Assembly (NCBI GenBank): GCA_903838705.1
Contig: CAILZL010000038.1
Location: 1-64,000, forward strand
Direction of reading: 5' to 3'
Length of the DNA: 64,000 nucleotides
Source of the DNA: an uncultured Pseudomonadota bacterium
Lineage (GTDB): Bacteria > Pseudomonadota > Gammaproteobacteria > Steroidobacterales > Steroidobacteraceae
The notes beneath the pieces were generated by a model. It was not told the DNA's origin. It ran no database searches and worked only from the letters and a program-made list of their open reading frames with translations. Each line of letters starts with the position of its first letter. The stretch's first letter is position 1. A program made the translations under genes and the position numbers. Below are positions 30,801-41,711 of the stretch, in pieces.

Positions 30801-31049
30801 AGCTGACTTCATGTAAGTCATGTTCTCAACGCCGTTCACCGCTTCTTCGATGGGCGCCGCAACTGTTTCCGAAATGGTTTTCGGATCAGCACCCGGATAG
30901 AGTGCAGTCACCTGCACTGACGGTGGCACCACATCGGGGTATTCACTGATGGGCAGCTGCGGAATGGCTATCAACCCTGAAACAAATATCAGGATCGACA
31001 GCACCCCGGCAAATATAGGTCGATCAATAAAAAATTTGGATGCATCCAT
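27825..31049 (-). CDS. RND multidrug efflux permease (HAE1/AcrB type)
   Basis: FIDRPIFAGVLSILIFVSG; TM4 VLAIGIVVDDAIVVVENVER; TM10 GLACKNAILIVEFA. Confidence 0.95.
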   Translation of the reverse strand: MDASKFFIDRPIFAGVLSILIFVSGLIAIPQLPISEYPDVVPPSVQVTALYPGADPKTISETVAAPIEEAVNGVENMTYMKSAAGSDGTMSLTVTFKQGTDIDQAAVRVQNRVQQALPRLPETVRSLGVTTAKSSPNITMVVHLTSPNKTYDSLYLSNFANLRVKDDLARLDGVGQALAFGAGNYAMRIWLDPQKAAARNLTATDIISAIREQNVQVSAGSIGAAPQPNGAPLQLSINAQGRLTTAEQFGDIVLKSQGSALTRLKDIARIELGSQTYALHSLLNNEDAAAIVIFQAPGANSIALSDAVRQRMAELAKTFPKDVQWTVAFDPTVFVRESIKSVIETLLEAILLVVIVVVVFLQTWRASIIPLLAVPVSVVGTFAVLWLLGFSINVLTLFGLVLAIGIVVDDAIVVVENVERNISDGLKPLAAAHKAMSEVSGPIIAISLVLVAVFVPLAFLDGVTGQFYRQFAVTIAISAVISAINSLTLSPALAAVLLKPHDAKPDRLGRLIDSMLGRFFHRFNAKFRRAGDRYGKAVQGNMTHSVRLMILYAGLIGIAFLAFRSVPGGFIPTQDKQYLFALVQLPEGATLDRTDAMVRKLSTIALNTPGVHNTVEFPGLNAVHFIATPNTAVIFIGLDPAKERKKSAAEIASIITGQFAQIQDGLAFAVMPPPVLGLGNSAGAELYVQDRGGLGYGELNAQTQALAGILRQSPGFNPYAVYSTNQANVPQLSAEVDRTKAKEKGVNLYELYNTLQVYLGSTYVNDFNLFGRTYNVYAQADARFRDEVSDIAQLRTRSNSGEMVAVGSVVNIKESYGPDPVIRYNGFPSADLSAGSNSAVMSSSQAIAAIRQLADTNLPNGLAIEWTGLSYEQIHQGNAAFWVFPLCILLVYLVLSALYESWSLPLTVILIVPLCIFSAIGGIWLVNFFHGLSFIFWPPTYAPSFLDNNVFTQIGLVVLMGLACKNAILIVEFARELELQGRSTLDAALEACRLRLRPILMTSFAFIMGVTPLVFATGAGAEVRQVMGVTVFAGMLGVTLFGLFFTPLFYVLIRHWSARREANTKQMGDAHEIQ

Positions 31050-31065
31050 TGATATCTGCTCTGGA

Positions 31066-32259
31066 TTATTTGCTTGTGGACGCAGCAGAACTTGCAGCAG
31101 CCGGCGGTGCCTGATCGGGCTTATCCATGGGCACCGTTACAGGCGCGACTGGAGCGCCCGGGAAGAATATCTTCCGGACACCATTGACCACCACCTGGTC
31201 ATTCGGTGTCAGCCCTGATCTGACTACACGCAAACCATCTACAGTTTCGCCGAGCACAACATCTTTTCTGACCGCTGTATTATTGGGGCCAATCACATAT
31301 ACAAATTTGCGGTCCTGATCATTCGACACCGCCACCTCATTAATCAGCAGAGCACTCTGTTCACCCGAGCCCTGCAGCCGCACCCGCGCAAACAGACCCG
31401 GTGTAAAGACTCCGTCACTGTTCTTCAACAGCGCTTTTGCCCGGATGGTGCCGGTGCCCGCATTCAACTGATTATCAATAAACTCAAGCTCGCCCTGATG
31501 AGGAAAGCCCTGTTCATTGGCCAGCCCGACCTGTACTGGATGCTTCACAGCATGTGATGTCTGTTGCTGACCCTTTTGCAGCAGAGATTGATATTTCAGA
31601 TAGACCTGCTCATCGCCATCGAACGTGACGTAAATCGGATCGAGCGAAACCACGCTGGATAACAAAGTTGATCCGGGTGAGACAAGATTGCCGGGCTTGA
31701 CCAGTGCGGCGCCTGCCCGTCCATCAATCGGTGAAACGATCCGGGTAAAACTCAAATTCAGCTCCGCCTGAGTCAGCCCAGCCTGCATCGCACTCAGATC
31801 AGCCTGTGCCTGCTGCAACTCTCCCCGCCTCTGATCAACTTCACCCTGCGAGGTTGCCTGTTCGGCAACCAGCCGTTCACTGCGGGCCAGTTCGGTAGTG
31901 GCCAGTGTGACGCGGCTCTGGGCACGAGCAACATTAGCCCTCGCACTTTCTACAGCCGCCCGGTACTCCCGATCATCAATTGAAAAAAGCAGCTGACCAC
32001 GCTTCACGTCACTGCCTTCACGGAAATGCACTGCTGACAGATAGCCGGAGACACGCGGACGCAATTCCACTGTGTTGACGGCCTCTATTCGTCCACTGAA
32101 CTCATCCCACAACTGGACCTGTTTCTGCACCACTTGGGCAACATTTACCTGTGGAGGAGGAAATGCCTGTTGCGCACCTTTTGAACATCCGGCGATCAGG
32201 GCGGCACTCAGAACCGGCAACACAACACTGATGTATAAACTATTCTTGGGCATACCCAA
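31066..32259 (-). CDS. RND efflux periplasmic adaptor (MFP) lipoprotein
   Basis: Lipobox LIAGC; VELRPRVSGYLSAVHFREGSDVKRGQLLFSID. Confidence 0.94.
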   Translation of the reverse strand: MGMPKNSLYISVVLPVLSAALIAGCSKGAQQAFPPPQVNVAQVVQKQVQLWDEFSGRIEAVNTVELRPRVSGYLSAVHFREGSDVKRGQLLFSIDDREYRAAVESARANVARAQSRVTLATTELARSERLVAEQATSQGEVDQRRGELQQAQADLSAMQAGLTQAELNLSFTRIVSPIDGRAGAALVKPGNLVSPGSTLLSSVVSLDPIYVTFDGDEQVYLKYQSLLQKGQQQTSHAVKHPVQVGLANEQGFPHQGELEFIDNQLNAGTGTIRAKALLKNSDGVFTPGLFARVRLQGSGEQSALLINEVAVSNDQDRKFVYVIGPNNTAVRKDVVLGETVDGLRVVRSGLTPNDQVVVNGVRKIFFPGAPVAPVTVPMDKPDQAPPAAASSAASTSK

Positions 32260-32369
32260 CTCCAGAAGACAGAAGCATTCCCGTATTAACGGGAATATAT
32301 GAATAAATCGTTATCGACATGGGTTATAGCCATGGATCAATCGCTTCGAACCGCAAGTGCAACAGCCTC

Positions 32370-33020
32370 TCACGATTGCCCCGGGGTGTAAAAGGCCATC
32401 CGGGTACTTTGAAATTCCGGCAAGGCCTCACAACGGGCAACCAGTTCTTGTACAGCCGGATATGGCATGGAATTCATGCCGGCGGCATCCGTCAGGAATG
32501 TCGTGACACACGCCAGTGTGATGTCAGCCTGTGTAATGCGATCACCCAGCAGCCAGTTACCTTTGCAATGATGCTTGCATTCACGTTCCAGTTCCGTGAA
32601 TGCCCCCTGCACTTGACGCGCACAGCGATCAACCCATGGCTGATGTCTCTTTTCAGCTTGACGGAAAGCACCTTCATACACCTGCGACACGCCTTTTTCG
32701 GCGGCACCCGTAGCAAGAGCCATGATTCGCAATGCCTCGCGACGGGGTTTTCCAGTAGCTGGCAGCAGCGCACGGTGTGGATCAACCAGTGAATCGATGT
32801 AATCGAGAATGGCGGAAGACTCCAGCAGGGCCTCGTCATCATCCAGCACCAGCGTCGGAACCCGGCCCAGCGGATTGTATTGGCGAATACGGTCGAAATC
32901 CTTGCCGACGGACCAGTTGGCATGTTCGAAGGACAGCCCCAGCAGTTTCATGCTGATGGCAACGCGACGTACGAACGGAGAGTCAAACATACCTATGAGC
33001 AACATGAGGTGCTCCTGCAC
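32370..33020 (-). CDS. Glutathione S-transferase family protein
   Basis: GMFDSPFVRRVAISMKLLGLSFEH...NPLGRVPTLVLDDDEALLESSAILDYID. Confidence 0.9.
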   Translation of the reverse strand: MQEHLMLLIGMFDSPFVRRVAISMKLLGLSFEHANWSVGKDFDRIRQYNPLGRVPTLVLDDDEALLESSAILDYIDSLVDPHRALLPATGKPRREALRIMALATGAAEKGVSQVYEGAFRQAEKRHQPWVDRCARQVQGAFTELERECKHHCKGNWLLGDRITQADITLACVTTFLTDAAGMNSMPYPAVQELVARCEALPEFQSTRMAFYTPGQS

Positions 33021-33059
33021 ACACCCGCAAAGCTGGCAGCTTAGCGTGTTAGCTGTGAC

Positions 33060-33677
33060 TCAGGCAATCAACGCACGGATGGGCGCAAAGCTGCGGCGAT
33101 GTTCCGGACAGACTCCATGCTGCCTTAATGCCTGCAGATGGGCAGCCGTGCCATACCCCTTGTGTCTGGCAAATCCATAAACCGGATACTGTTGATCCAG
33201 CGCCTGCATCCATGCATCGCGTTCCACCTTGGCGAGTATCGATGCCGCACTGATTGAGGGAATCAGGGCATCGCCATCAACAATGGCCTCTGCGGTGCAT
33301 GGGAATGGCAAGCCTTTGAAATCCGGTACCCTGTTCCCGTCTACCTGCACATGCAGCGCCACCCCTTTTGAAGCATCCGGCAGGCACAAAGCCTGCACGG
33401 CGCGGCGCATGGCCAGCAAAGTAGCCTGCAGGATATTCAGCGTCTCTATCTCCCCGACCGTAGCTGCCGCCACAGACCAGGCTAGTGCCTGCTTGCGAAT
33501 GAGCGGTGCAAGATGATCACGCTGCTTTTCACTGAGTTGTTTTGAATCATTCAGTCCGTCAATCGGACTATCCGGATCAAGGATAACCGCACTCGCCATC
33601 ACCGGACCCGCCAATGGACCCCGACCGGCTTCATCCACTCCGATGATTAGCAGCGTTGTCTCTCCCGCAGATTTCAT
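33060..33677 (-). CDS. rnhB: Ribonuclease HII
   Basis: [36 protein letters not shown]. Confidence 0.96.
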   Translation of the reverse strand: MKSAGETTLLIIGVDEAGRGPLAGPVMASAVILDPDSPIDGLNDSKQLSEKQRDHLAPLIRKQALAWSVAAATVGEIETLNILQATLLAMRRAVQALCLPDASKGVALHVQVDGNRVPDFKGLPFPCTAEAIVDGDALIPSISAASILAKVERDAWMQALDQQYPVYGFARHKGYGTAAHLQALRQHGVCPEHRRSFAPIRALIA

Positions 33678-34849
33678 GATTGGGATTGTTCTATCAACTG
33701 AACAATCGCTCTAGCGGCCTGCTCACTGGCATCCTGTCGTAACTGCTGATGAATACGTACATATTCCTCATCCAGTGTCACACGATCTTTACGCACCAGC
33801 TGGTCAAGTACAGCAGGCCCCAGAATGTCAGCGCGCACCTGTTCATTGAAATACTCAGGCACCAATTCCCTGTTCGCCAGCAGATTCGGTTGAGAAAAAA
33901 ATCTGGTCTTGACGATACCCAGGCCTTTAATCAGCAATGTTGTAAGTGTACTGAGGCGATAAGCCACCACCATCGGACGCTTCACCAGCGCAGCTTCCAG
34001 CGTTGCAGTCCCGGAAGCCAGCAACACCACATCACTGGCAATCATCGCCTGCTGCGCCTGCCCGTCCAGCAACAACACTTGCGAAAGAACACCCGCCTGC
34101 TGCAATGCCTGGGTAAATAATTTACGTGCGGTATCGTTGCTCATCGGCGCCACAAAACGCAGGTCGGGCTGGTGTCTGACAAGCCAGGCAATAGTGCGGG
34201 CAAAGTCATCGCTCAGTCTGGCCACCTCACCATGACGGCTGCCGGGCAAGACAGCAACGCAAACACTTTCAATCGGCAACCCCATCCCATGCCGGGCCGC
34301 GATGCGATCTGTCTGCATGGGAATCTGATCAGCCAGCGGGTGGCCGACAAACCGGGCGGTGACACCATGATCATCGTAAAACTTTTTTTCAAAAGGCAGC
34401 AGGCACAGCATCAGATCTACAGCTGTAGCAATCTTCTTCACCCGCCCCTGCCGCCAGGCCCATACCTGCGGGCTGACGTATTGCACAGTCTTGATTCCCG
34501 CTGCTTTCAGCTTGCGCTCGACGCTCAGGTTGAATTCCTTGGCATCAACGCCGATATAAACATCAGGCGGGTCTGCCAGCAGTCTTGCAACCAGACGACG
34601 ACGTAAACGCAGCAGACGCAACAGATGGGGAATCACTTCAAAGATACCCATTACGGCAAGAGCATCAGCAGGTTCCCAGGCTTCGCAACCTGCTGCAACC
34701 ATGCGCGGCCCGGCAATCCCGAATATTTTCGCCTCGGGAAATTTCTGACGCAAAACACCAATCAGCGCCGCACCAAGATTGTCGCCTGACTGCTCACCAG
34801 CGACGATTGCAATCCGCGGATGGTTTGACTCGCCGCGCGGTGCGTTCAT
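33674..34849 (-). CDS. lpxB: Lipid-A-disaccharide synthase
   Basis: [44 protein letters not shown]. Confidence 0.96.
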   Translation of the reverse strand: MNAPRGESNHPRIAIVAGEQSGDNLGAALIGVLRQKFPEAKIFGIAGPRMVAAGCEAWEPADALAVMGIFEVIPHLLRLLRLRRRLVARLLADPPDVYIGVDAKEFNLSVERKLKAAGIKTVQYVSPQVWAWRQGRVKKIATAVDLMLCLLPFEKKFYDDHGVTARFVGHPLADQIPMQTDRIAARHGMGLPIESVCVAVLPGSRHGEVARLSDDFARTIAWLVRHQPDLRFVAPMSNDTARKLFTQALQQAGVLSQVLLLDGQAQQAMIASDVVLLASGTATLEAALVKRPMVVAYRLSTLTTLLIKGLGIVKTRFFSQPNLLANRELVPEYFNEQVRADILGPAVLDQLVRKDRVTLDEEYVRIHQQLRQDASEQAARAIVQLIEQSQS

Positions 34850-34872
34850 ATTATTCTGATCCGCAACAGATG

Positions 34873-35646
34873 TTAGCGGGCAATTCCGCGCTGGCTGCGG
34901 TCAAGAAAATCAACAATGGCTTTGATCTCACTTTGCGCCTGAGCCAGCGTGCGCAGCTGTTCAGTCGCCTCATCAAGCTTCAGGTTAAACCGGTAAAGTA
35001 CGCGAAACGCGTTTCGGATATTACGCACCTGTTCGGGCGTAAAACCCCGACGCTTCAAACCTATTTCATTGACAATGCGCGGCACTGCCGGGCGGCCTTC
35101 AGCCGTGAAATATGGAGGAATGTCGTACGTTGCTGCCGTGTTGTTGGCCAGAAAAGCATGTGAACCGATCTTGGCGAACTGATGTACCCCGGAATAGGCA
35201 CCGAAGATCACCCAGTCACCCACTTCAACATGACCGGCCAGTCCGACTGAATTGGAAAACACATTGTGACTGCCAACAGTACAGTCATGCGCCACATGTG
35301 AATAAGCCAGAAACAGATTATCCGAAGCGATGCGTGTTACCCAATCCTGTTTGGTAGTGCCACGATTAACCGTAACGCACTCACGAAAGATGTTGCGGTC
35401 ACCAATCTCCAGCCGTGTCGCCTCGCCTTTGTAACTGTGATCCTGCGGTGCATCACCGATTGAGGCGAACTGAAAGAACTGGTTATCACTGCCGATAACC
35501 GTTGGTCCGTTGATGACAACATGCGGCCCCACCCTGCTGCCGGATCCGATTTCTACATTGTCGCCAATGATGCTGTAAGCGCCAACATCAACATTGGCAG
35601 CCAGTTTTGCATGTGGAGAAACAATTGCTGTTGGATGAATGGCCAT
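34873..35646 (-). CDS. lpxA: UDP-N-acetylglucosamine acyltransferase
   Basis: Left-handed beta-helix hexapeptides; IHPTAIVSPHAKLAANVDVGAYSIIG; gene order. Confidence 0.96.
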   Translation of the reverse strand: MAIHPTAIVSPHAKLAANVDVGAYSIIGDNVEIGSGSRVGPHVVINGPTVIGSDNQFFQFASIGDAPQDHSYKGEATRLEIGDRNIFRECVTVNRGTTKQDWVTRIASDNLFLAYSHVAHDCTVGSHNVFSNSVGLAGHVEVGDWVIFGAYSGVHQFAKIGSHAFLANNTAATYDIPPYFTAEGRPAVPRIVNEIGLKRRGFTPEQVRNIRNAFRVLYRFNLKLDEATEQLRTLAQAQSEIKAIVDFLDRSQRGIAR

Positions 35647-35672
35647 AAAAACTCGTCAGCTTTATCCAGAGA

Positions 35673-36161
35673 TTATTTTTTCGTACCAACAGAAATCATC
35701 ATCGTGCAGGAGCAGACTTCCGCACCATCCACCTCAGCCGCCGTCTGATACTTCCAGATACCCCGCATGATACGTTGAACATTTGCTTTAAGAACCAGCT
35801 GATCGCCAGGTCTGACCGGCTTGCGGAACCGGACCTCATCTATACCAGCAAAATAGAATTGCGTAATTTCATCTGGATATACATTTTCAGTGATAAAAGC
35901 GAGCAGACCAGCTGCCTGAGCAAGAGCTTCCAGCATCAATACACCCGGCATCACCGGATTACCCGGGAAATGCCCCTGGAAAAACTGCTCATTGATGGTC
36001 AGGTTTTTGATGGCAACAATCGACTTTCCGGGCTGTACATCAAGCACTCGATCTACCAGCAGGAAAGGATAGCGGTGCGGCAAACGACGCATGATTTCCA
36101 GAATATCCACAGTAACAGGCGCTGGACTCGCAGGAATATTTTCAACTATTGAATCAGTCAT
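35673..36161 (-). CDS. fabZ: 3-hydroxyacyl-ACP dehydratase FabZ
   Basis: [43 protein letters not shown]. Confidence 0.96.
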   Translation of the reverse strand: MTDSIVENIPASPAPVTVDILEIMRRLPHRYPFLLVDRVLDVQPGKSIVAIKNLTINEQFFQGHFPGNPVMPGVLMLEALAQAAGLLAFITENVYPDEITQFYFAGIDEVRFRKPVRPGDQLVLKANVQRIMRGIWKYQTAAEVDGAEVCSCTMMISVGTKK

Positions 36162-36184
36162 GATCGATTTGAACTCGCTATACA

Positions 36185-37240
36185 TTAATCAATTTTTGTA
36201 TTTTCAGCCGGATCAGACTGATGCTTGCCACGCAGCTGACGAACTTCCTTTGCCAGATCATCAAGCCGGGCAAATCGTGCGGCATTCCGGCGGAACTTAC
36301 CCGCTTCTTCTGCATGCAATGAACCTGAATAAACACCTGGCTTATTGATTGAGGCCGATACCATACTCTTGCCGGTGATCACCACGTTGTCACAAATATT
36401 GAGGTGGCCGGCAATACCCACCTGCCCTGCGATCATGCAGTGACGACCGATTACAGTACTGCCAGAAATTCCCACACAGGCGGCCATTGCGGTATGCGCA
36501 CCAATATGCACGTTATGGGCAATCTGTATCTGGTTATCCAGCTTGACACCATCATCAATCACGGTATCACCTATCGCACCACGATCTATGGTGGTACAGG
36601 CTCCAATTTCAACGTCGTTACCAATGCGCACCGAACCCACCTGTGGCACTTTTACCCAGCCACCGACTTGGTCAGGAGCAAAGCCAAAGCCTTCAGATCC
36701 AATTACGGCATTCGGGTTGATAATGCATCGCTCACCCAGCACCGTACCATCACACAAAGTCACATTGGCCATCAAACGTGTATCTTGAGCAATGATCACA
36801 TTCATACCGAGTACACAGCCCGGGCCGATCACAACACGCGCAGCGATCCGGCAACCTGCGCCAATGACCACATTCGCAGCTATGTGAGCGGTGGGATGAA
36901 CCTCTGCAGCAGCATCAACCACAGCACTTACATGCACGCCGGGTGGAAGGTTCGGTGGTGGATGCAGCACAGATGCAATGCGTGCATACACAAGATAAGG
37001 CGCTTTTGTGACCAGTACGGGTACAGAGCAATCAGTAGCGCTTGCCTCATCTAGCACCACCACCCCTGCACGGGTAGTCGCAAGGTACGCCCTGTACTTC
37101 GGATTAGCCAGAAAGGAAACCGCATCCGGGGTGGCAGCTTCCAGCTTTGCCACATGATTCACTCTGGCATCCGGATCTCCTTTCAGCTTACAGCCGAACC
37201 GAACTGCCAGCTCACCAAGACTGATGCCCCTGCTTTCCAA
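36185..37240 (-). CDS. lpxD: UDP-3-O-acylglucosamine N-acyltransferase
   Basis: [23 protein letters not shown]; hexapeptide repeats; gene order. Confidence 0.96.
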   Translation of the reverse strand: MESRGISLGELAVRFGCKLKGDPDARVNHVAKLEAATPDAVSFLANPKYRAYLATTRAGVVVLDEASATDCSVPVLVTKAPYLVYARIASVLHPPPNLPPGVHVSAVVDAAAEVHPTAHIAANVVIGAGCRIAARVVIGPGCVLGMNVIIAQDTRLMANVTLCDGTVLGERCIINPNAVIGSEGFGFAPDQVGGWVKVPQVGSVRIGNDVEIGACTTIDRGAIGDTVIDDGVKLDNQIQIAHNVHIGAHTAMAACVGISGSTVIGRHCMIAGQVGIAGHLNICDNVVITGKSMVSASINKPGVYSGSLHAEEAGKFRRNAARFARLDDLAKEVRQLRGKHQSDPAENTKID

Positions 37241-37251
37241 GTCAGCTTCCC

Positions 37252-37860
37252 TTACTTGGTTGCAGATTTGCTGCCTGTGGCAGCTGGTTTGCTCGCAGCC
37301 GGAGCAGCAGCAGGTTTGCTGGACGCAACAGGTGCAGCGGCCAAAGGACGAGACTGAAGATAAGTCAGTAACTGTGCAGTAATGTTGTAGGTATCCTTGC
37401 TGTACAGAGCCATGCTGCTGGGGATGACCAGATCATAGCCACCATCCTTGGCAAAACCTGAGACTTCACTGACCAGCAAGCTCTGCAGCTTGTTCAGTTC
37501 TTCATTACGACGTGCAGTTACTTCTTCAGTAAATGATTCACCCGCCCTCTGCAAATCAGTCTGGCCATTAGTCAGTTCCTTTTTAAGCGCGGTCACTTCT
37601 TTTTCGGACATGACAGCAGCGTCACGCGTGAGCTTGTCTGCCTTGGCCTGCAGGTCTTTTTCCTGCTGTTGCAATTCACGCTGACGGGGCGCGAATTCGT
37701 TCTGCAAAACCTGGCCCGCCGCTTTTGCCTGTGGCGACTCTTCAAGTAGTCGCTGGAAATCGGCCACGCCGATCTTCAACTCCGCATGGGCACTTCCTGC
37801 CAGGAACAAAGCCAGCATGATGCTGGAAACAATATATTTTCGAGCCGACATACCACTCAT
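37252..37860 (-). CDS. skp: OmpH/Skp family periplasmic chaperone
   Basis: Signal peptide, KIGVADFQRLLEESPQ, coiled coil; Ala/Pro/Lys-rich C-terminal tail. Confidence 0.9.
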   Translation of the reverse strand: MSGMSARKYIVSSIMLALFLAGSAHAELKIGVADFQRLLEESPQAKAAGQVLQNEFAPRQRELQQQEKDLQAKADKLTRDAAVMSEKEVTALKKELTNGQTDLQRAGESFTEEVTARRNEELNKLQSLLVSEVSGFAKDGGYDLVIPSSMALYSKDTYNITAQLLTYLQSRPLAAAPVASSKPAAAPAASKPAATGSKSATK

Positions 37861-37890
37861 TACTGAAACCTCTGGGTTATTGAAATACGA

Positions 37891-40323
37891 CTAGAAAGCC
37901 TGACCAACCGAGAACTGGAAGCTTTCCTTCTGATCACTGAAATGCACACCGTCACCAGCGCTTGCATTCAATGGAATAGCATAGCTGAAGCGGAATATAC
38001 CAAGTGGTGCCAGCCACTGAACTGCTACACCGGTAGAGTGCTTCAACGCTCCAAAACTGAACTTGTAATCAACCGGAGTCAGCCCGTCCTGACCTGAGAA
38101 AGCAATATTTTCAGTGGAGAAAACATTACCCACATCATAGAACAAACTGAACCGGGCACTATTCCGCCATTTGTCAGGCATTGGCAATAGTATCTCTGTT
38201 TGCAGCACTGTACGCAGATTACCCCCGTAAGGATTACCATAGGTATCACGAGGCCCAAGATAGCTTTCGCGGTATCCTCGCACCGAAGTTGGACCACCTG
38301 CATAGGAATTCAGAAAGGGTGGAACTGACTGCGTTTTACCCACTGCCTGTGCGTAACTCAGTTCACCATTGAATAGCAGGGTAAAAGTATTTCCAACCGG
38401 CACCAGCTGCAGCATGTTGTAACTTGCTTCAAGGTAATTTACATCGCTGAATGGCAGAGTGTATGCCAGATTAAACTGATGGCGCGCGCCTCTGTCCGCA
38501 AACAAGGCCCGGTTGAGCGAGTCATAACCCCAGCCTGCGCTCAGAGCATAAGTCATGTACTTATTGCCGTAAAAAGCGGTCGCCAATGGAGGCGTGCCCT
38601 GGTAGGTATAACGAGTGTAAGGTTTACCATTGTTGCGTACCCAGGTAACCGCCTGCTCAGCGCTGGAAGAATTGGTAAACGTGTCCGTATATTGCGTATT
38701 CACACCCCACCGCAGGGTCTGATATTCACTCAATGGATACCCATAAAGCAGATTGGCACTGGCGGTTTTCGAAGACAGATCAGAAGTGGAAGAAGTGAAT
38801 TGAGTTGTATTCCGGTATGCCACAGAAATTGTGCGCGCTATGCCATCCACCGTAGCGTAAGGATCTGTATGGGAAAAACTGTAAACTTTAGAATATCTGC
38901 TTGAATCAACTTCAAGCGCCACCCGATCTCCTGTACCAAGAAAATTGGAATGCACAATGCTGGCATTCAAACCCAGTTTGTAGGTTTCAGAATAGGAAAC
39001 TCCAGCAGTGAACTGACCTGGTAACCCTTCCTTGATCTTGAAATCCACATCCACCAAATCAGCAGACCCCTGAACGGGTGTCGTTGTGGCATCAACCTTT
39101 TCCAGAAATGGCAGTCGCTGTAACAGCGCCTTGGATCGATCCAGAACCGCATTGGAAAGATAGCCACTCTCCAGTTGACGGGTATCACGCCGGAATACCT
39201 CATCATTGACAGAAGTCGATCCCGTGTAATTGACTCGATGCACATAAACTCTATTACCCGGTTCAATCAGAAAGCTCAATGCGACTTCATGCTTCTGATC
39301 ATCAACCGCAGGAACCGCTTCCACCTTGGCGAAGGCGTATCCGTCCAGCCCCAAGCGCAGCTTGATTGCCTCTTCTGTATTGGTTACAAGCTGCCGTGAA
39401 TAGATCGAACCCGCATTCACCCGGACAAGCTTGCGTAACTCCTCTTCAGAGATAACCAGGTTACCGGCCAGTTTGACCTCACCGACTTTATAGATGTCAC
39501 CTTCGGTGATATTGATAGTGATGAACATGTCATCCTTCTCAGGAGCAATGGCCACCTGTGTTGAATTAACTTCAAAATTGGCATAGCCACGATTCATATA
39601 AAAAGACTTCAGCTTTTCGATATCCCCTTCCAGAGATTCGCGCGAGTAACGATCATCCTGCTTGTAAAAAGTGGTCAGGTGAGGTGCCTTGATTTCGAAA
39701 TTGTCCCGAATAACCGCCTCATCGAAGGAATGATTGCCGACTATATTGATCTGCCTGACTCTCGCACGCTTTCCTTCAGTGATGTTGATGGTCACCTTCA
39801 CCTGATTCTGCGGCTGGTCTTCAACTTTGGCATCAATCAGGACGGCATACTTGCCACGCGAGAAGTATTCATCGGTTAGAAAGCTCTTGATGTCATCGAG
39901 CGTAGACTGATTGAAAGACTTGCCAGCTGACAGCCCCACACTCTTGAGTGACTTGGTCAGATCTTCAGTCTTGATATCCTTGTTGCCCTTGAGCTCAAAA
40001 CTTTCTATGGAAGGTCGCTCAAGTACTGCCACAACCAGTGTACCGCCATCCCTGCGCAACTCAATGTCACGGAAAAATCCTGTTGCATAGAGCGCTTTGA
40101 TGGCTTCAATCCGGCGCTGACTATTCAGCCGATCACCGATATTCACGGGCAGATAGTTATAGACGGTTCCCTCAGAGATTCGCTGCAAACCCTCGACGCG
40201 GATGTCCCCCACAGTGAACTCTTCCGGGTTACCTGTATCTGATGGCGTAGCGAGCTGTGCAAATGCGACACAGCTCCAGCAGATCAGCAGCACAGCTTGA
40301 AAGAGCGAGCGTAAATTCATCAT
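37891..40323 (-). CDS. bamA: Outer membrane protein assembly factor BamA
   Basis: POTRA repeats, FTVGDIRVEGLQRISEGTVYNYLPV, C-terminal beta-barrel with GGPTSVRGYRE. Confidence 0.96.
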   Translation of the reverse strand: MMNLRSLFQAVLLICWSCVAFAQLATPSDTGNPEEFTVGDIRVEGLQRISEGTVYNYLPVNIGDRLNSQRRIEAIKALYATGFFRDIELRRDGGTLVVAVLERPSIESFELKGNKDIKTEDLTKSLKSVGLSAGKSFNQSTLDDIKSFLTDEYFSRGKYAVLIDAKVEDQPQNQVKVTINITEGKRARVRQINIVGNHSFDEAVIRDNFEIKAPHLTTFYKQDDRYSRESLEGDIEKLKSFYMNRGYANFEVNSTQVAIAPEKDDMFITINITEGDIYKVGEVKLAGNLVISEEELRKLVRVNAGSIYSRQLVTNTEEAIKLRLGLDGYAFAKVEAVPAVDDQKHEVALSFLIEPGNRVYVHRVNYTGSTSVNDEVFRRDTRQLESGYLSNAVLDRSKALLQRLPFLEKVDATTTPVQGSADLVDVDFKIKEGLPGQFTAGVSYSETYKLGLNASIVHSNFLGTGDRVALEVDSSRYSKVYSFSHTDPYATVDGIARTISVAYRNTTQFTSSTSDLSSKTASANLLYGYPLSEYQTLRWGVNTQYTDTFTNSSSAEQAVTWVRNNGKPYTRYTYQGTPPLATAFYGNKYMTYALSAGWGYDSLNRALFADRGARHQFNLAYTLPFSDVNYLEASYNMLQLVPVGNTFTLLFNGELSYAQAVGKTQSVPPFLNSYAGGPTSVRGYRESYLGPRDTYGNPYGGNLRTVLQTEILLPMPDKWRNSARFSLFYDVGNVFSTENIAFSGQDGLTPVDYKFSFGALKHSTGVAVQWLAPLGIFRFSYAIPLNASAGDGVHFSDQKESFQFSVGQAF

Positions 40324-41705
40324 TAGTTCAAATGTCTGACAATATCGTTATAAAGAGTAAGGCTTAACAGCATCAACAGCACCGCCATACCCACTTTCTG
40401 ACTGACCAGCTGCACCCGCTCAGACACCGGACTGCCTTTAAGCAGCTCCACGATTTGATATACCACCTGCCCGCCATCCAGCATCGGAATGGGTAACAGA
40501 TTAAACACGCCAATACTGATGCTGATCAAAGCCAGCCAGTTCAGAAATGCCGTGCCACCCTGCTTTGCTGCAGCACCGCTGTATTCAACCATGCTGATGG
40601 CACCACTCAGATTCTTGGTGGACATTTTGCCAACGATCATTTTCCAGATCATTTTCAAGGTCATCACCGCTGTATCCCAGGTCTGACCTACACCTTTTCT
40701 GAAGGCATCCCACGGCCCATACTTCTGCAAGGCACGCATCTTATCTGGAATGGCAAAATTCGTATCCATCCGTATGCCTATCCGGCCAGCATCCCGTCCC
40801 TCAACGGTTTCATGCATCACCATTACCGGCAATTCCAGCTCTGACTGATTCCGTCTGATTTTTAATCTGACTTCCTGACCGGCCAGTGGACTGATGAGTT
40901 TGCTGACAGAACTGATATCTGTCACGGGCTGTCCTGCTATTGAAAGGATTTCATCCCCGGCCTTTAACCCGGCGTGATCTGCTGGACCACCTTCAGTAAC
41001 AGCGCCAATGATGGCAGGCATGGCAGGCCACCAGAAGTCGAACCCCAATCCGCTCAACATGTGCTCAGGCTCAGTCAGATCACGCCGGCCGGTGCCCGTC
41101 TGCAACAACACACCTCGTTCGGAACCCTGCCCTTGCGCCTCCCGAACGCGCAGATTGACGCTGCCGTCGGTCACGCCATCTACCAGACCCAGAAGTACAT
41201 CTGTCTGGGTTTCAACTTTTTGTCCCTGCACTTCAAGGATCAGATCATCACTGCGCAAACCTGCATGTGCTGCAATGGAATCCGGCTTAACCTCGCCTAC
41301 CACCGGCCTGAATCCAGGGATACCGATCATTAACAGTACCCAGTAAGCCAGCACCGCAAATGCCAGATTGGCAAACGGCCCTGCCAGCAGAGTCAGCACA
41401 CGCTTCCAGACTGGTGCGCGGTTATAACTGTATGGCGCTTCCTCAGCAGTGACATTGCCTTCACGCTCATCCAGCATCTTGACGTACCCGCCTAGCGGTA
41501 TGGAAGCGATAATGTATTCAACACCATCCACCTTCGAGACTCGCTTCCACAGCGGACTGCCGAAGCCAATGGAAAACTTCAGTACGCGAATACCCAGCTT
41601 GCGCGCAACCCAGAAGTGACCGTACTCATGAACGGATACCAACAGGCCAATCGCCACAATGAATGCAGCGAGGTTGCCGATCAACGATAAAGCCGAATCA
41701 ATCAT
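40323..41705 (-). CDS. rseP: Site-2 metalloprotease RseP
   Basis: VSVHEYGHFWVARKLG HExxH, PDZ domains, NLLPIPMLDGG. Confidence 0.96.
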   Translation of the reverse strand: MIDSALSLIGNLAAFIVAIGLLVSVHEYGHFWVARKLGIRVLKFSIGFGSPLWKRVSKVDGVEYIIASIPLGGYVKMLDEREGNVTAEEAPYSYNRAPVWKRVLTLLAGPFANLAFAVLAYWVLLMIGIPGFRPVVGEVKPDSIAAHAGLRSDDLILEVQGQKVETQTDVLLGLVDGVTDGSVNLRVREAQGQGSERGVLLQTGTGRRDLTEPEHMLSGLGFDFWWPAMPAIIGAVTEGGPADHAGLKAGDEILSIAGQPVTDISSVSKLISPLAGQEVRLKIRRNQSELELPVMVMHETVEGRDAGRIGIRMDTNFAIPDKMRALQKYGPWDAFRKGVGQTWDTAVMTLKMIWKMIVGKMSTKNLSGAISMVEYSGAAAKQGGTAFLNWLALISISIGVFNLLPIPMLDGGQVVYQIVELLKGSPVSERVQLVSQKVGMAVLLMLLSLTLYNDIVRHLN

Positions 41706-41711
41706 CTACAC

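Noticed and set aside
36404-37054. 216-aa plus-strand ORF opposite lpxD
   Set aside because: Antisense of the hexapeptide-repeat lpxD gene; long shadow ORF with no domain.
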